Origin: Pokkaliibacter plantistimulans
Lineage (GTDB): Bacteria; Pseudomonadota; Gammaproteobacteria; Pseudomonadales; Balneatricaceae
Length of the DNA stretch: 64,000 nucleotides
Assembly (NCBI RefSeq): GCF_003194385.1
Contig: NZ_LAPT01000082.1
Coordinates: 62,001 to 126,000, forward strand
Direction: 5' to 3'
The notes under the pieces are model-generated. The model had not been told where the DNA came from and did not search any database. It saw nothing but the letters and a program-made list of their open reading frames with translations. Shown here one piece after another: positions 7,852 through 18,145 of this stretch (the stretch's first letter is position 1; each line of letters starts with the position of its first letter). The position numbers and the translations under genes are program-made.

Positions 7852-9417
7852 TTACCCCATACGCTCCGCCAGTGAGCCCTGCTCCTTGGCCTGAGCCGCT
7901 ACACGCTCGACCGAGGCAACGGTTTCGGCTATCTCACTGGTCATACTATCCGCTGTCACTGATATTTCCGTGACATTGCCGTTGATCGTTTCAGCCACAC
8001 TGCTCTGTTGCTCTGCGGCAGTGGCGATCTGCTCCGTGCGTTGATGGATGTCGCTCATGCCATGACTGATATCAATCAGCACGTCACCGGCATGACGCAC
8101 CTGCGCCACACTGGCCTCAGTGCCAGCCCTGCTGGCATTGATGGACTCCACAGCCTGCTCGGACTCCTGCTGCAGCTTGCTGATGATTTCCTGAATCTGT
8201 TCTGTCGCTTCCTGAGTACGTGTTGCCAGACTGCGCACCTCATCTGCCACCACAGCAAATCCACGACCCTGTTCACCGGCACGTGCCGCTTCAATGGCGG
8301 CATTGAGCGCCAGCAGGTTGGTCTGATCAGCGATGCTATGAATCGCAGCAACAAAACTGCCAATCTCGTTGGACTGCGTTGCCAGCCTGGCCACGACCTC
8401 GGAGGTGTGCTGGACATTGTGATTGAGCTGCTCGATGGTGGCGATGGTGCGCTCCAGCACCTGACGGCTTTCCCCCGCCTGCTGATCAATATGTACTGTC
8501 ACCTCAGCAGAATCACGGGCATGCCGAGCCACTTCGCCGATGGACGCAGCCATCTCGTTCATGGCTGCGGCCAGCTGATCAGCCTGCGACTGCTGCTTGC
8601 GTATCCCTGCCTGCACCTGACTGACCCGCTGCTGGGAATGCGTCGCTTCACGGGCCACATGGCGGGAACTACTGGACAGGCGATGTACCACCGTACGTGC
8701 CCGACTCCTCAGGGCATACATCGAGGTCGCTATATCAGTAAACGGATTGACCTTGCCCTGATACATATAGCTGGCCAGCGGATTGTGAAAGACAGCACGT
8801 GCGTCAGGCAGCAGCCGGGCCAGCTGCTGATTGATCAGATAATAGACACCGCCGGCAGCCAGTACCGCGATCAGAATACCCAGCCCCCATGCCAGCATGG
8901 GGTCATCAATCAGCTGGCGCACCACCACCCCCAGTAAACCCACAACGAGGGTAAAGAATACCGGCCACCAGACCGGAGAGAACTGCTCAGCCCGTGTCAG
9001 TGGCGCCTTACCCTGATTGATGCGGGCATACAGCACCTCTGCCCGGGCAATCTGCTCCGCCGAGGCGGGATGGCGCACAGACTCGTAACCGACGACCCGG
9101 CCCTGCTCCAGTACCGGTGTGATATAGGCATCTACCCAGTAATGGTCGCCTGACTTTGCCCGGTTTTTGACAATACCCATCCAGGAGCGGCCGGCCTTGA
9201 GGTTCTGCCACAGATCCGCGTATACCGCCGGAGGCACATCCGGATGGCGCACAATATTGTGATTGTGACCAATCAGCTCATCACGGGAAAAGCCACTCAC
9301 CGCGATAAAGTCATCATTGCAATAGGTCACGGCCCCTTTCAGGTCTGTTCCGGAGATCAGCACCTGACCGGCTTTCAAAGGAATAGCTTTTTGTGTAACA
9401 GGGAAATTCTTTTTCAT
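7852..9417 (-). CDS. Aer-like methyl-accepting chemotaxis receptor with N-terminal PAS domain
   Basis: The protein has 521 residues. An N-terminal PAS domain (about 15-125; ITYCNDDFI-type stretch [20 protein letters not shown], then [10 protein letters not shown]) resembles the FAD-binding PAS of the aerotaxis receptor Aer. A two-helix hydrophobic anchor lies at about 148-195 without a periplasmic domain. The cytoplasmic signalling hairpin (about 255-510) carries the highly conserved tip around [20 protein letters not shown]. It would report redox or oxygen state to CheA/CheW. FAD binding is inferred from similarity only. The C-terminus lacks a CheR-tether pentapeptide. It appears monocistronic. 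Confidence 0.88.
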   Translation of the reverse strand: MKKNFPVTQKAIPLKAGQVLISGTDLKGAVTYCNDDFIAVSGFSRDELIGHNHNIVRHPDVPPAVYADLWQNLKAGRSWMGIVKNRAKSGDHYWVDAYITPVLEQGRVVGYESVRHPASAEQIARAEVLYARINQGKAPLTRAEQFSPVWWPVFFTLVVGLLGVVVRQLIDDPMLAWGLGILIAVLAAGGVYYLINQQLARLLPDARAVFHNPLASYMYQGKVNPFTDIATSMYALRSRARTVVHRLSSSSRHVAREATHSQQRVSQVQAGIRKQQSQADQLAAAMNEMAASIGEVARHARDSAEVTVHIDQQAGESRQVLERTIATIEQLNHNVQHTSEVVARLATQSNEIGSFVAAIHSIADQTNLLALNAAIEAARAGEQGRGFAVVADEVRSLATRTQEATEQIQEIISKLQQESEQAVESINASRAGTEASVAQVRHAGDVLIDISHGMSDIHQRTEQIATAAEQQSSVAETINGNVTEISVTADSMTSEIAETVASVERVAAQAKEQGSLAERMG

Positions 9418-9551
9418 CGACTACTGCCCGACTACCGCTCTTTCGGGTGGATGGATGCGTGCCTTGCAAATCCTGCTGTAAATCAATCAACAGGCACGAC
9501 GTCATTAGGGATACAGATTTAGTCGGAGTCGTGCGGCTTTGCAACTGCCGA

Positions 9552-9585
9552 AACGAAATGCCCTCAAAATTGAGGGCATTTCGTT
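9552..9585 (-). terminator. Hairpin terminator downstream of prfC
   Basis: A perfect 16-bp stem (9552-9567 with 9570-9585) closes on only two bases. It lies 32 bases past the prfC stop. The T-run is short (CGTTT), so it could be a weak terminator or an mRNA 3'-protecting hairpin. Confidence 0.65.
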
Positions 9586-9616
9586 GTTGAACTAATGAGC
9601 ATCAGAATGTGCCTGA

Positions 9617-11203
9617 TCAGTGCTCACGCGTCGCGCGGAAGACCACGTCAGGATAGCGTTCCTGAGCCAGGCTCAAATTGACGCGGGTTGGCGCCAGATA
9701 AGTCAACAGACCGCCGCCGTCCAGTGACAGGTTATCAGCGCATTTGCGCTTGAATTCTTCAAATTTTTTACTGTCCTTGCACTCGACCCAACGGGCGGTG
9801 GCAACGTTGACCGCTTCGTAGATGCACTCAACCTTGTATTCGTCCTTGAGACGGTAGGCGACCACTTCAAACTGCAGCACACCAACCGCACCGAGAATCA
9901 GGTCATTATTGTTGAGCGGCTGGAACACCTGAGTCGCGCCTTCCTCCGACAACTGCTGCAAGCCTTTCTGCAGCTGTTTCATCTTCAGCGGGTCGCGCAG
10001 GCGCACACGGCGGAACAGTTCAGGCGCAAAGTGCGGAATGCCGGTGAATTTCAGCTCTTCACCTTCGGTGAAGGTATCACCGATCTGGATAGTACCGTGG
10101 TTGTGCAAGCCGATAATGTCACCGGCCCAGGCCTCTTCCACCGCTTCACGCTCACCAGCGATAAAGGTCACTGCATCGGCGATACGGACATCCTTACCAA
10201 GACGGCAATGGCGCAATTTCATACCCTGGGTATAGCTGCCAGAACACACCCGCAGGAAGGCAATACGGTCGCGGTGTTTCGGGTCCATGTTGGCCTGAAT
10301 CTTGAAAACGAAGCCAGAGAACTTCTCCTCGGCAGAAGCGACCTCGCGGCTTTCGGTCTTGCGGTTGGCCGGGGCGGGTGCCCACTCCACAAAACCGTCG
10401 AGCATTTCGCGCACACCGAAGTTCCCCAGCGCCGTACCGAAGAAGACGGGCGTCTGCTGACCTGCCAGGTAAGCTTCCAGATTGAAGGTGTGACTGGCAC
10501 CACGCACCAGCTCAATTTCATCAACAAAGTTAGCCCACAGATCACCCAGCAACTGCTTGGCTTCATCACTTTCCAGACCCTGAATCTGGATATCGTCCTG
10601 CAGCGTGTGGCCCTTGCCAGGGGTGTAGACGTGCACCACATCGGTGTACAGGTTATAGACGCCCTTGAACTGCTTACCCATATCGATAGGCCAGTTGATC
10701 GGCGCCGCCTCAATCTTCAGCACTTCCTCGATTTCGTCGAGCAGGCTGATGGGCTCGCGAATGTCACGGTCCATTTTGTTGACGAAAGCCAGAATCGGCG
10801 TGTCACGCAGACGACAGACTTCCATCAGCTTAATGGTACGGTCTTCCACACCCTTGGCACCGTCTACCACCATCAGCGCGGAGTCCACAGCCGTCAGCGT
10901 GCGATAGGTGTCTTCAGAGAAGTCTTCGTGACCGGGGGTATCCAGCAGGTTGACGATTCGGTCCTTGTAGGGGAACTGCATCACCGAGGAGGTGATGGAG
11001 ATACCACGCTCCTGCTCCATGCTCATCCAGTCGGAGGTGGCATGACGATCACTCTTGCGCCCTTTCACCGTGCCAGCCTGCTGGATGATCTGGCCGATCA
11101 GCAGCAACTTTTCGGTAATGGTGGTCTTACCGGCGTCAGGGTGAGAAATGATGGCGAAAGTGCGGCGCTTGGCAATTTCAGGCGGCATGACAAAGGTGGA
11201 CAT
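9617..11203 (-). CDS. prfC: Peptide chain release factor 3 (RF3)
   Basis: This is a 528-residue translational GTPase that recycles RF1/RF2 from the ribosome after peptide release. The G-domain motifs are complete: SHPDAGKTT (P-loop), DTPGHEDF (G3) and NKMD (G4). The start [18 protein letters not shown] at 11203 gives the family length (E. coli 529). An in-frame extension to 11332 lacks family similarity and is rejected. The ribosome site is weak (AGAAG). The C-terminus ends RATREH. The upstream region is shared with the divergent decayed chemoreceptor. Confidence 0.95.
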   Translation of the reverse strand: MSTFVMPPEIAKRRTFAIISHPDAGKTTITEKLLLIGQIIQQAGTVKGRKSDRHATSDWMSMEQERGISITSSVMQFPYKDRIVNLLDTPGHEDFSEDTYRTLTAVDSALMVVDGAKGVEDRTIKLMEVCRLRDTPILAFVNKMDRDIREPISLLDEIEEVLKIEAAPINWPIDMGKQFKGVYNLYTDVVHVYTPGKGHTLQDDIQIQGLESDEAKQLLGDLWANFVDEIELVRGASHTFNLEAYLAGQQTPVFFGTALGNFGVREMLDGFVEWAPAPANRKTESREVASAEEKFSGFVFKIQANMDPKHRDRIAFLRVCSGSYTQGMKLRHCRLGKDVRIADAVTFIAGEREAVEEAWAGDIIGLHNHGTIQIGDTFTEGEELKFTGIPHFAPELFRRVRLRDPLKMKQLQKGLQQLSEEGATQVFQPLNNNDLILGAVGVLQFEVVAYRLKDEYKVECIYEAVNVATARWVECKDSKKFEEFKRKCADNLSLDGGGLLTYLAPTRVNLSLAQERYPDVVFRATREH

Positions 11204-11308
11204 GGAATTCAATCTTCTGTGCTGAGGGCAAAGGGCCACGGCACGGCGGACCTCTGCGGATAGAAATAAAATTGGCCGGTATTTTCCCTGATCTGCGCTT
11301 TTCAAACA

Positions 11309-12712
11309 ATGAAGAATGCAGAATTTAGCCAATTCATTGCCTCGTGGTTTTTAAGGACACAACCCCTAGCACTACGACTTTCGTCTAGGTCTGCACGATT
11401 AATCCCGATAAAATTGGTCAGGCTTTACATCTATCGTCAGACCATTGACAGCTACACTCAGGCCTTACGCCGTATCAGTGCCGCCCGTCAGGAGATGACC
11501 GCACGCACCAATGACGTTCTCAGCGTCATCAATGAGCTCTATCAATTGCAGATCAGCCGTCGCGACAGCGAATCACACAGTGCCGTCACTACCCTGCTCA
11601 GTACTGCAGCGCTGGCCATCCTGCTCGGCATTCTGGCGGCCTGGGCCCTCAATCGCCAGATCGTGCCCTCCCTGCGTCAGACCGTCACTCAGTTGCGCCG
11701 TATTGCCGAGGGCGACCTTAGCCAGCAGATCAGCGTGGAGCGCCGCGATGAAGTGGGCATGCTGCAACAGGGCTTGCAGCAAACCAATGACCGTCTGCGT
11801 GAGCTGATCGGCCATATTTCCAGCGGAGTTGGCCAGCTGGCCAGTGCCGCCGAAGAACTGTCGGCCGTCACGGAACAGACCCGCAACGGCGTGCTCAACC
11901 AGAAGGATGAAACTCATCTGGTGGCTACCGCCATGAATGAAATGACCGCCACGGTCAACGATGTGGCACTGAATGCCGAGCGCGCCGCCAACGCGGCCAA
12001 TCAGGCAGCTCAACAGGCCCATAGCAGTGACGCCGTTGTCGCCCGGACAGTCAGCTCGATGGACCGGCTGGCAGCCGAAGTGGAGCGTTCGGTACAGTCG
12101 ATGGCCAGCCTGAAGGCAGAAAGCAATCAGATTGGCAGTGTGCTGGATGTGATCAAAACCGTCGCCGAACAGACCAATCTGCTGGCATTGAATGCGGCCA
12201 TTGAAGCGGCCCGCGCAGGGGAAGCCGGCCGTGGTTTTGCCGTCGTCGCTGATGAAGTACGCGGTCTGGCGCAGCGCACCCAGCAGTCAACAGCAGAAAT
12301 AGAAGCGCTGATTGCCGCCTTGCAACGGCGCGCTAACGATACCGCGCTGATCATGCAGGACAGCAGGACACTGACCGAACAGACCGTCACCCTGGCCCGC
12401 GATACCGGCACCGCGCTGACGGCTATCTCTCGAGCTATCGGCGATATTCAGGACATGAACCAGCAGATCGCCACCGCTGCCGAGCAGCAAAGCACGGTGG
12501 TAGAAGAGATCAATCGCAGCGTGGAAAATGTACGGGAGGTCGCTGACCAGACGGCCACCGCCAGTGCCCAGACCGCACAGTCCAGCACGCAGCTGGCCAG
12601 TCTGGGCAGCAACTGGTGGGGCGCTTTGCCCTCTAGCCTAGCACTTGTCGGCATTAAGCAATCGCAACAGGAAGAATCTGTCATGCTGCAGATCTCCTCT
12701 CTTTCAGGGTAA
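11309..12712 (+). pseudogene. Decayed methyl-accepting chemotaxis protein (5' truncated, 3' frameshifted)
   Basis: The 467-codon frame contains part of a sensor helix, one membrane helix (about 93-112), a HAMP linker (about 112-165) and a complete signalling tip ([20 protein letters not shown]). The first transmembrane helix and nearly all of the periplasmic sensor are missing. The first ~40 residues look unrelated, with similarity starting near [10 protein letters not shown] (about 11425). At the 3' end the frame loses similarity after LASLGS. Another frame at 12607-12636 reads QQLVGRFAL-stop, the normal end of this family. A small deletion near 12607 explains this. The gene is probably not a working receptor, although a truncated cytoplasmic signalling protein cannot be excluded. 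Confidence 0.7.
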
Positions 12713-12790
12713 ATAGTGAAGCTATTTAACTTAATGAAAGAGAGGGGATAACTTAACGAAATCTACTCGGTCCGACTAACGACTGGCGTG

Positions 12791-14101
12791 TTATGCAGCA
12801 TCACGCTGATGAACGCACTGCCCTGCGGCATAGGTGGCACGGATAGCACGGTCATCCCCCAGGATAGTCAGCACAAACAGCTGCTCTTCAATACTACGGG
12901 TCTGCGCCATGCGGTATTTCATCAGCGGAGTGGCATGCAGATCCAGCACGACAAAATCAGCTTCGTTACCCACTCTGAAGCTGCCAATGCGGTCATCCAG
13001 CTGCAGCGCCCGGGCACCGCCGAGCGTGGCCAGATACAGTGACTTGTAAGGGTGAACCTTGTGGCCGCGCAACTGCTGCACCTTGTAGCCTTCGTTGAGG
13101 GTCTGCAGCATGGAGAAACTGGTGCCGCCACCAACATCGGTGCCCATGCCTACCCGCACACCGTGGCGCTCGGCTTCTGACAGATTGAACAGGCCACTGC
13201 CGAGGAAGAGATTGGACGTCGGACAGAACGAAATCGCCGAATCCGTCTCCGCCAGCCGTTTAAACTCCGCTTCCTGTAAATGGATGCCATGGGCAAAGAC
13301 CGCCCTTGGGCGCAGCAGGCCAAAGTGATCATAGACATCCAGATAGCCCGAACACTGTGGAAACAACTCCTGCACCCAGGCGCATTCGGCATGGTTTTCT
13401 GACAGATGGGTATGCAGGTAAACGTCAGGGTATTCGCGCAGCAAACGGCCAGCTTCGCTCAACTGTTCATCGCTGCTGGTAGGCGCAAAACGCGGGGTGA
13501 CGGCATAGAGCAGGCGGCCACGCTGATGCCAGCGCTCGATCAGCTCCTTGCTGTCGGCATAGCTGGACTCAGGCGTGTCCGTCAGGAAATCAGGGGCATG
13601 GCGATCCATCATCACCTTACCGGCAATCATGCGCAGGTTATGTTTTTCAGCCTGCTCGAAGAAAGCCTCCACCGACACCTTGTGCACTGTGCCAAACACC
13701 AGCGCCGTGGTGGTGCCGTTACGCAGCAGCTCCTGCAGAAACAGTTCAGCCATGTCGCTGGCATGCTGCTTGTCGTGGAAATGGCCTTCAGCGGGGAAGG
13801 TGTAATTGTTCAGCCAGTCCAGCAGCTGTTCGCCGTAGGAGGCAATCACCCCGACTTGCGGGAAGTGAATATGGGTATCGATAAAACCCGGCGTCAGCAG
13901 GCTATTGGGCAGCTCCTGCACCTCGACACCGTCGGCCAGATCCACCAGCAATGCACTGGCTTCACCACAGGCAACCACATGACCGTCTTCCACCACCAAC
14001 AGGCCATCGGCGAAATACTCCACCGCCGCGTCAACGCCCACTTCCGCCGGGTCGGCTATGCAGTGAAGAATGGCACTTCGATACGCCTGAATATGTGACA
14101 T
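12791..14101 (-). CDS. guaD: Guanine deaminase
   Basis: This is a 436-residue amidohydrolase-superfamily enzyme that converts guanine to xanthine and ammonia in purine salvage or catabolism. The metal-binding HxH is in TPGFIDTHIHFPQ (His77, His79). Further conserved blocks are HLSENHAE, AHGIHL and the catalytic-Asp segment MGTDVGGGTSFSM. The start at 14101 (MSHIQAYRSA) is chosen because the longer frame upstream shows no similarity. A GGGG ribosome site is 6 bases upstream. It stands alone; an intrinsic-terminator-like hairpin lies in its leader (14197-14223). Confidence 0.93.
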   Translation of the reverse strand: MSHIQAYRSAILHCIADPAEVGVDAAVEYFADGLLVVEDGHVVACGEASALLVDLADGVEVQELPNSLLTPGFIDTHIHFPQVGVIASYGEQLLDWLNNYTFPAEGHFHDKQHASDMAELFLQELLRNGTTTALVFGTVHKVSVEAFFEQAEKHNLRMIAGKVMMDRHAPDFLTDTPESSYADSKELIERWHQRGRLLYAVTPRFAPTSSDEQLSEAGRLLREYPDVYLHTHLSENHAECAWVQELFPQCSGYLDVYDHFGLLRPRAVFAHGIHLQEAEFKRLAETDSAISFCPTSNLFLGSGLFNLSEAERHGVRVGMGTDVGGGTSFSMLQTLNEGYKVQQLRGHKVHPYKSLYLATLGGARALQLDDRIGSFRVGNEADFVVLDLHATPLMKYRMAQTRSIEEQLFVLTILGDDRAIRATYAAGQCVHQRDAA

Positions 14102-14196
14102 GGTAGCCCCGTTGTCTGCCTGCTGATGCGATAAGCAAAAATGCTGGCAGCCTGTTGAGTCAACGTAGCGAGGAAGAACCCGACAGACTGCCAACC

Positions 14197-14223
14197 ACAA
14201 AAAAGGCGGTGACTATACCGCCT
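14197..14223 (-). terminator. Terminator-like hairpin in the guaD leader
   Basis: On the minus strand AGGCGGT pairs with ACCGCCT (7 bp, loop ATAGTC) and is followed by TTTTTTGTGG. It lies about 95 bases upstream of guaD with no minus-strand gene before it. It may therefore be an attenuator rather than the end of an operon. No known riboswitch fold was recognised. Confidence 0.5.
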
Positions 14224-14369
14224 GTGACGTCAATGCGCATTTGCCCTGCAGGCAAACAACCGGCTATTTAAAAGCCATGTTTGCCCGAGGTCAACACAAA
14301 CAAACCCAATGGTTTATTTCGTCTATTTTTTAACCCAATACATCCCAGCAATTAGCTGGTCAAACCTTG

Positions 14370-14395
14370 GCAGCAGGTAACGATTTGCCTGCTGC
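14370..14395. repeat. Inverted repeat upstream of the CHAD gene
   Basis: GCAGCAGGTAA (14370-14380) pairs with TTGCCTGCTGC (14385-14395) around CGAT, 11 bp with one G-T wobble. It lies 45 bases before the CHAD gene start and has no T-run. It may be an operator or a 5'-UTR hairpin. Confidence 0.4.
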
Positions 14396-14439
14396 GTCAG
14401 CCAGTGCCATGGTTATGCCATCCGTTTGGGGAAAGCACG

Positions 14440-15417
14440 ATGACTGAGCCACAACACCCTGATATCGCACTTTGGTGCCAGCAGTTCTGCCAGCAGCAAT
14501 GGCAGCGTGCACTCAAGTTTGAGCCTGACGTCCTGCAGGGCAGTGACAGTGAAGCCCTGCATCAGTATCGGGTCAGTCTACGCAAAACCCGCGCCATTCT
14601 TGGTCTTTACCGTGCGCATTTACCCGCCAGCCTGCACCAGCTGCGCCGTCCGCTCAGCCAGATCATGGCGAAAACCAATCGGCTGCGTGATCTGGATGTG
14701 TTCCTCGCCAGCCACAGCCAGTGCATGGCGACGCTGGATACCACTCATCATGCCGGAATAAATGCCTTCTTTACCCTGATCGGTGCGGACCGCGACCACG
14801 CTCATCAGCGTCTGGTGCACTGGCTGACCGGTAAAAGTTACGCCCGACAGCGACAGCAACTGCAATACGTGCTGAGCAGCGCCGCCGCACCAACACCGTT
14901 CAACCCTGCGCTGTTCAACGTCGGCAAGGAGCTTATCTGGCAGCATTATCAGCAGGTCTGTATCCGGGCTTTGCAGGTCAGTGAGCACAGTGCTGATCAC
15001 GCCATTCATCAGTTGCGTATCGACTGCAAGAAGCTGCGCTACGCTCTGGACATGTTGCCGGTCCAGACGGATACAGCCCTCCGCCAGCACAACGCAGCCA
15101 TAGCCTGCGCGGGCCGTGGGCAAAAGCGCACGCTGCTTGCCGGGCTCAAGGGACTACAGGAGGATCTCGGTCAGTTCAACGATCTCAGCGTACAGCAGCT
15201 GTTTATCACCGAGCGCGTGCAGCACTATCAGCAACAAGGAGAGATGAGCAGTGAAATACAGGCGGCCGTTGATGGGTTACTGGCAGCGCTGGCCAGTCAG
15301 CTGCGGCAAAAACGCCAGCAGATCCTGACGCAGCTGGCAGGCATTGGCAGCGCAACGACGTACACTGCCTTTGCCGTTTTCTGTCAGCAACACACATCCG
15401 TCCACGCCGTGGATTAA
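14440..15417 (+). CDS. CHAD domain protein (polyphosphate-associated)
   Basis: The protein has 325 residues and begins MTEPQHPDIA, with GGGGAAAG 6 bases upstream. It is made of two CHAD helical repeats. The conserved basic and histidine patches are visible: HQYRVSLRKTRAIL (first repeat), RLRDLDVFL, HQLRIDCKKLRYALD (second repeat) and LQEDLGQFNDL. CHAD domains bind inorganic polyphosphate and can localise proteins to polyphosphate granules. There is no CYTH (triphosphatase) domain attached. The last 4 bases overlap the convergent amidase gene. Confidence 0.88.
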   Translation: MTEPQHPDIALWCQQFCQQQWQRALKFEPDVLQGSDSEALHQYRVSLRKTRAILGLYRAHLPASLHQLRRPLSQIMAKTNRLRDLDVFLASHSQCMATLDTTHHAGINAFFTLIGADRDHAHQRLVHWLTGKSYARQRQQLQYVLSSAAAPTPFNPALFNVGKELIWQHYQQVCIRALQVSEHSADHAIHQLRIDCKKLRYALDMLPVQTDTALRQHNAAIACAGRGQKRTLLAGLKGLQEDLGQFNDLSVQQLFITERVQHYQQQGEMSSEIQAAVDGLLAALASQLRQKRQQILTQLAGIGSATTYTAFAVFCQQHTSVHAVD

Positions 15418-16598
15418 CCGATAAATCGCTTGATACCACCGCTGATGGCGACCGCCAGTTTGTTCTGGAAGGCATCGCTGGTCAGCAGTCGTTCTTCATC
15501 GAGGTTGGTAATAAAAGAGGTTTCCACCAGTACCGAAGGGACATCCGGTGACTTCAGCACGGCAAAACCGGCCTCTTCCACATGACGGCTGTGCATACGG
15601 TGCACCTTGCGCAGGGCCTGCTGCATGATCGAACCCAGCTGATCACTTTCCTTGCGGGTATTGGTGTGCACCAGATCCAGCAGGGTGCGGGCCAGTGCGT
15701 CGTTATCCTTGGAATATTTGATCCCTGCGATCTCGTCCACGGCGTTTTCCTTATCCGCCAGAAACTGCGCCATGGTACTGGTGGCGCCGCGCTCGGAGAG
15801 GGTGAAGACAGACGCACCACTGGCGCTGGGGTCAGTAAAGCCGTCCGCGTGCAGCGACATGAACATATAGGCATTGCGGTCACGGGCAAAATCACGACGG
15901 TCAAACAGCGGGATGAAAATATCGCGATCACGGGTGAAGACCACCTCCAGATCATTGCGTCCGCGCAGCTGCTCCCGTACCCGCTGGGCGATTTCCAGCA
16001 CCACGTGTTTCTCTTTGGCGCCATTACGGCCAATGGCACCGGGGTCGACGCCGCCGTGCCCCGGATCAATCACGATCACCTTGCGCTGCTGGCGACGCAC
16101 TTCACCACTGGACTTGACCGGTTCAGCGGGCTGACTGGCGGGTGCGGAAGCCGCCGCTGTCGCCACGACAGCACCACCACCGGGCGCCTGCACAGTGACC
16201 AGCTGCTGATTGCCTTCGGTCTGGGTGATCTTGTATTTCGGTGTGCCGGTCAGCTCCAGCACAATGCGGAACTTGTCCTGATGGCTGGGGTTAAAGCGCG
16301 TGGTCTTTACCCAGCTCAGCGCCTTCATGCGGCGCAACTGCAATTCCATGGCGCTGGCCGACATGCCTGCCGTGGGGCCGTCAATCACCAGCCGCGGCGG
16401 ATTGGCCAGCGTAAAGACCGAAAACTGTGACTTGTTGCCATTCAGACGCAGCGACAGTTCATCGCCATTGACATCGACAGCGACGGGGTCGGCAAGCACG
16501 ACACCACTGCTGACAGCCAGCGCTGTAGCTGCACTACCGAGCAAAAACTGACGACGACTGAGGGGAGCAAGAGAACGAAATGACTGCGGCTTTGACAT
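15414..16598 (-). CDS. amiC: N-acetylmuramoyl-L-alanine amidase AmiC type (Tat-exported)
   Basis: The protein has 394 residues. The N-terminus has a twin-arginine signal (SRRQFLLGSAATALAVSSG, residues 14-32), so it is exported folded to the periplasm. An AMIN septum-targeting domain (about 38-137) and a Ala/Pro-rich linker precede the amidase_3 catalytic domain (about 172-393). The zinc and catalytic residues are present: His181 (DPGHGG), Glu196, His250 (SLHAD) and Glu359 (VETSF). It cleaves the amide between MurNAc and stem peptide to separate daughter cells, activated by LytM factors not seen here. It overlaps the CHAD gene by 4 bases tail to tail. Confidence 0.92.
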   Translation of the reverse strand: MSKPQSFRSLAPLSRRQFLLGSAATALAVSSGVVLADPVAVDVNGDELSLRLNGNKSQFSVFTLANPPRLVIDGPTAGMSASAMELQLRRMKALSWVKTTRFNPSHQDKFRIVLELTGTPKYKITQTEGNQQLVTVQAPGGGAVVATAAASAPASQPAEPVKSSGEVRRQQRKVIVIDPGHGGVDPGAIGRNGAKEKHVVLEIAQRVREQLRGRNDLEVVFTRDRDIFIPLFDRRDFARDRNAYMFMSLHADGFTDPSASGASVFTLSERGATSTMAQFLADKENAVDEIAGIKYSKDNDALARTLLDLVHTNTRKESDQLGSIMQQALRKVHRMHSRHVEEAGFAVLKSPDVPSVLVETSFITNLDEERLLTSDAFQNKLAVAISGGIKRFIG

Positions 16599-16864
16599 GG
16601 CGGTACTTACTTGTAAATTCCTGCTTATGCGTAGGGATTCCAGCCTATGCGGACCCAGGAAGCAGCTCGGTGCCTATGATAAGCTGCGCGCGGCAACTGA
16701 CCAGAGCTGATCGAAAATAAAACAGTAAAAAACGATACAACATAACAAAGAGCAACAACAAGGCTGCTCACAACTCGAAACAACTATTATCCTAACCCGC
16801 ACCAAATCCCCCGCTGGTTTGCCAATTGGGGGCCAATGTGCAGCGCATCCCACCGGCAACGATC
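16599..16864. other. Divergent intergenic region amiC / regB
   Basis: 266 bases with no gene. It must hold both divergent promoters, but no clear -35/-10 pair, operator or RNA could be assigned. The stretch 16720-16800 is A-rich. An alternative GTG start for regB at 16838 has a GGGGG ribosome site 6 bases upstream. Confidence 0.5.
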
Positions 16865-18145
16865 ATGAATGACCTGTTACCCGCCACCTCGGTCACACCA
16901 CTGTTACTGCGCGATCTGTCGCGCATGCGGCTGGCCTTCTTCTGCGGCCAGACTCTGGTGTTGCTGTTTGCCGAGTTTTACCTCTACCTGCAGCTGCCCT
17001 GGCCCAGTCTGCTGCTGACCCTGATCCTGCTTGCTACCCTGCACCTGCATACGGTCAAGCGCCTGCGTGACCATGCCAGTATCAGCGATCAGGAAATCTT
17101 CCTGCAGCTGCTGGCCGATGGCCTGCTCGCCAGCATGGTGTTCTATCAGAGTGGCGGGGCCAGCAATCCCTTCGTGTCCTACCTGCTGCTGCCCATCTGC
17201 TTTTCTGCACTGTTGCTGGACTGGCGCCAGACTGCCGTGCTGGTCGCCAGCTCTGCCCTGCTCTACACCTTTATTCTGTTGTTTCCCATGGAATTGCCGC
17301 CCGACAGCCATACCCCGATCAATCTGATCAACGTCCACATCTGGGGAATGTGGCTGAACTTTCTGCTGATCAGCCTGTTCCTGTTGCTGTTTATCAGTCG
17401 TCTGGCAGGCACCTTGCGACAGCAGCAGGCACTGCTGCACGGCGCACGGGAACAGGGCCTGCGCGATGCCCATCTGCTGGCGCTGGCCAGTGAGGCGGCA
17501 GGGCTGGCTCATGAACTGGGTACGCCGCTGGGTAGCCTGCAGCTGCTGGTGGATGAACTGGCCGCACGCCATGAGGATGACGATACCCAGGCCGACCTGC
17601 AGCTGATGACCCGCCAGCTGCAATTGTGTCGTCACAACCTGCAGGCCATGGTGCAACGCAGCCAGCAGGACAGCAGCGTGGCGCTGCCCTGTGATCAGTG
17701 GCTGCTGCAGACGCTGAACCGCTGGCAGCTGATGCGCCCCGATGCACGTTTCGCTCTGCACAATGACTCGGCGCCCGGCATCCCCCTGCCGGTCCTGTCG
17801 CCACCCAATACCCTGGCACTGGCGCTGCTGAATGTGCTCAACAATGCCGCCGATGCAGCGCCGGGTCAGGCCGTGCAGGTGTACTGGCAGGTTGATCAGG
17901 TGCAGCTCAGACTGCGCATCTGCGATCAGGGCCGCAGTGACGCTGCGATCAGGCTCGCACGGCCAGTCTTGCCGATGGTTGGCCGCAGTGACAAACCTCA
18001 TGGCCTGGGTATCGGCTTGTTCCTGACCCTGACCATCCTTGAGCAGCTGGGCGGTGAGTTACAGCTAGAAGCGCTGCCCGCAGGCGGCAGCTGTTGTATG
18101 CTGCGCTGCCCGATTGCATCCCTGCACAAGGAGAGACCTGCATGA
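16865..18145 (+). CDS. regB: Redox-sensing histidine kinase RegB/PrrB family
   Basis: The protein is about 426 residues from the ATG at 16865 (435 if the GTG at 16838 is used, which has a better ribosome site). Six hydrophobic segments occupy about 20-185. The signature GGASNPF (97-103) is the quinone-binding GGxxNPF loop of RegB. The H-box AAGLAHELGTPLGSL carries His216. Cys255 in QLCRHNL fits the redox-active cysteine of RegB. The ATPase blocks are LLNVLNNAADAA, then HGLGIGLFL. It would sense ubiquinone pool or thiol redox state and phosphorylate RegA, which overlaps it by 4 bases (ATGA). Confidence 0.9.
   Translation: MNDLLPATSVTPLLLRDLSRMRLAFFCGQTLVLLFAEFYLYLQLPWPSLLLTLILLATLHLHTVKRLRDHASISDQEIFLQLLADGLLASMVFYQSGGASNPFVSYLLLPICFSALLLDWRQTAVLVASSALLYTFILLFPMELPPDSHTPINLINVHIWGMWLNFLLISLFLLLFISRLAGTLRQQQALLHGAREQGLRDAHLLALASEAAGLAHELGTPLGSLQLLVDELAARHEDDDTQADLQLMTRQLQLCRHNLQAMVQRSQQDSSVALPCDQWLLQTLNRWQLMRPDARFALHNDSAPGIPLPVLSPPNTLALALLNVLNNAADAAPGQAVQVYWQVDQVQLRLRICDQGRSDAAIRLARPVLPMVGRSDKPHGLGIGLFLTLTILEQLGGELQLEALPAGGSCCMLRCPIASLHKERPA

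Noticed and set aside
10031-11263. Open frame of 410 codons on the plus strand, antisense to prfC
   Set aside because: It mirrors the codon structure of prfC, has no ribosome site and no recognisable protein features; prfC has all GTPase motifs.
15206-15475. Separate small gene over the CHAD/amidase junction
   Set aside because: It overlaps two well-supported convergent genes and has no motif of its own.
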